Assembly (NCBI RefSeq): GCF_018882365.1 | Contig: NZ_JACVOP010000001.1 | Coordinates: 1,363,341-1,427,340, forward strand | Direction of reading: 5' to 3' | DNA length: 64,000 nt | From: Polynucleobacter sp. 71A-WALBACH | Lineage (GTDB): Bacteria; Pseudomonadota; Gammaproteobacteria; Burkholderiales; Burkholderiaceae | Part shown: in pieces, positions 63,436 to 64,000 of the stretch | Numbering within the stretch: the stretch's first letter is position 1 | How the letters are laid out: every line of letters begins with the position of its first letter | Translations under genes and position numbers: made by a program | Notes under the pieces: model-generated | The model's database searches: none | Told to the model about the DNA's origin: nothing | What the model saw: only the letters and a program-made list of their open reading frames with translations

Positions 63436-63891
63436 ATGAAAGTTTGTGACATTTTGCGTGTAAAGGGGAGCACACTATTTACAGTGGCCCCAGAGACTGC
63501 CTTACAAACTGCCGTCTTGGTAATGAGTGAGCACGATATAGGCTCTTTGGTGGTGATGGAGTACGACAAGCTTGTGGGCATCCTGACATTCCGTGAGGTG
63601 ATTGCGGCTTTAGCCAAACACCACGGTAAATTGGACGATCTTAAGGTGAAGAGCGTGATGAATGCCAAGCCGCTGACCTGCAATATGGAAACTGAGATTG
63701 ATGAAGTGCGTCGGATGATGCTTGTCGATCATGCCCGCTATCTCCCGGTAATTGATCAAAAGATGCTGATGGGTGTGATTTCTTTCTACGATGTGGCTAA
63801 ATCCGTGGTTGAGGCTCAAGACTTCGAAAACACCATGCTCAAGGCCTATATCCGCGACTGGCCTGAAGAGGCTGAAAAGACATCCTCCTAA
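63436..63891 (+). CDS. CBS-domain pair protein
   Basis: A 151-residue protein made of two CBS domains (ILRVKGSTLFTVAPETALQTA and KSVMNAKPLTCNMETEIDEV), a Bateman module that usually binds adenine nucleotides. No effector domain is attached. It lies 43 bases upstream of aroC. Confidence 0.85.
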   Translation: MKVCDILRVKGSTLFTVAPETALQTAVLVMSEHDIGSLVVMEYDKLVGILTFREVIAALAKHHGKLDDLKVKSVMNAKPLTCNMETEIDEVRRMMLVDHARYLPVIDQKMLMGVISFYDVAKSVVEAQDFENTMLKAYIRDWPEEAEKTSS

Positions 63892-63933
63892 GTAGCTTAG
63901 CCTGATAGTCCTGACAAATGACATAATGTCGAT

Positions 63934-64000
63934 ATGTCAGGAAATACATTAGGCCTTCTCTTTACTGTCACCACTTTTGGTGAATCCCATGGTCCCGCGA
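63934..64000 (+). CDS. aroC: Chorismate synthase (N-terminal fragment, truncated by window end)
   Basis: The first 22 codons read MSGNTLGLLFTVTTFGESHG plus PA, the invariant N terminus of chorismate synthase, which makes chorismate for aromatic amino acids. The start codon lies in the right arm of an inverted repeat (63909-63916 with 63935-63942), and no clear ribosome-binding site is seen. Confidence 0.9.
   Translation, partial: MSGNTLGLLFTVTTFGESHGPA

Overview
The window looks like chromosome of a betaproteobacterium of the Burkholderiales, most likely a small-genome, moderate-GC freshwater type such as Polynucleobacter. The reasons are the protein types (a Bug/TctC binding protein, PrpE, a GloB/MltD pair), the gene order carA-carB-greA-DUF4149-yhbY-rlmE-ftsH-folP-glmM-pstSCAB-phoU-phoBR, and the moderate base composition. 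This is an inference from gene content; no database search was possible. Coding density is very high and no stretch over 300 bases lacks a gene. I see no insertion sequence, prophage, CRISPR array or rRNA operon.

Layout. 1-2.3 kb: end of an Old Yellow Enzyme gene, a Bug-type periplasmic binding protein and a SprT-like metalloprotein. 2.3-11 kb: dnaQ, an RND efflux pump with its adaptor, rnhA, a methyltransferase, gloB and mltD. Apart from the pump this is the same neighbourhood as E. coli mltD-gloB-yafS-rnhA-dnaQ. 11-24.5 kb: prpE, then carAB-greA and the yhbY/rlmE/ftsH/folP/glmM housekeeping block. 24.6-31.2 kb: the complete phosphate uptake and signalling operon pstSCAB-phoU-phoB-phoR.

31.2-49.2 kb is the most interesting part. 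It appears to be one long phosphate-starvation island. It holds two MgtC-like proteins, a CorA-type transporter, a secreted phosphoesterase with an outer-membrane barrel, an arsenate-reductase-like protein, a DUF2252 protein, a PhoA-type alkaline phosphatase, Ppx, PPK2, a CYTH-like protein and a split CHR transporter. In its centre is a five-gene lipid cluster: a PlcP-like phospholipase C, an Agt-like glycosyltransferase, DgkA, an OlsB-like N-acyltransferase and, divergently, a PlsC/OlsA-like acyltransferase. Direct repeats resembling PhoB sites (CTGTCAT half-sites with 11-bp period) lie before pstS, a small ORF at 35.4 kb, phoA, ppx, plcP and ppk2. Together these suggest that phosphate starvation turns on phosphate uptake, phosphate scavenging, polyphosphate turnover and replacement of membrane phospholipids by glycolipids and ornithine lipids. 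The biochemical roles are predicted from family resemblance.

49-64 kb: a TonB-dependent receptor with a small DUF2946-like partner, tRNA-Pro(TGG) and tRNA-Arg(TCT), a glutamate/aspartate-type ABC transporter (gltIJKL-like), small lipoproteins and an EF-hand protein, a haloacetate-dehalogenase-like hydrolase, a second PPK2 next to an H1-like lysine-rich protein, an MFS transporter, a secreted rhodanese, DUF2069, WrbA, YihY and a CBS-domain protein. The window ends in the first codons of aroC.
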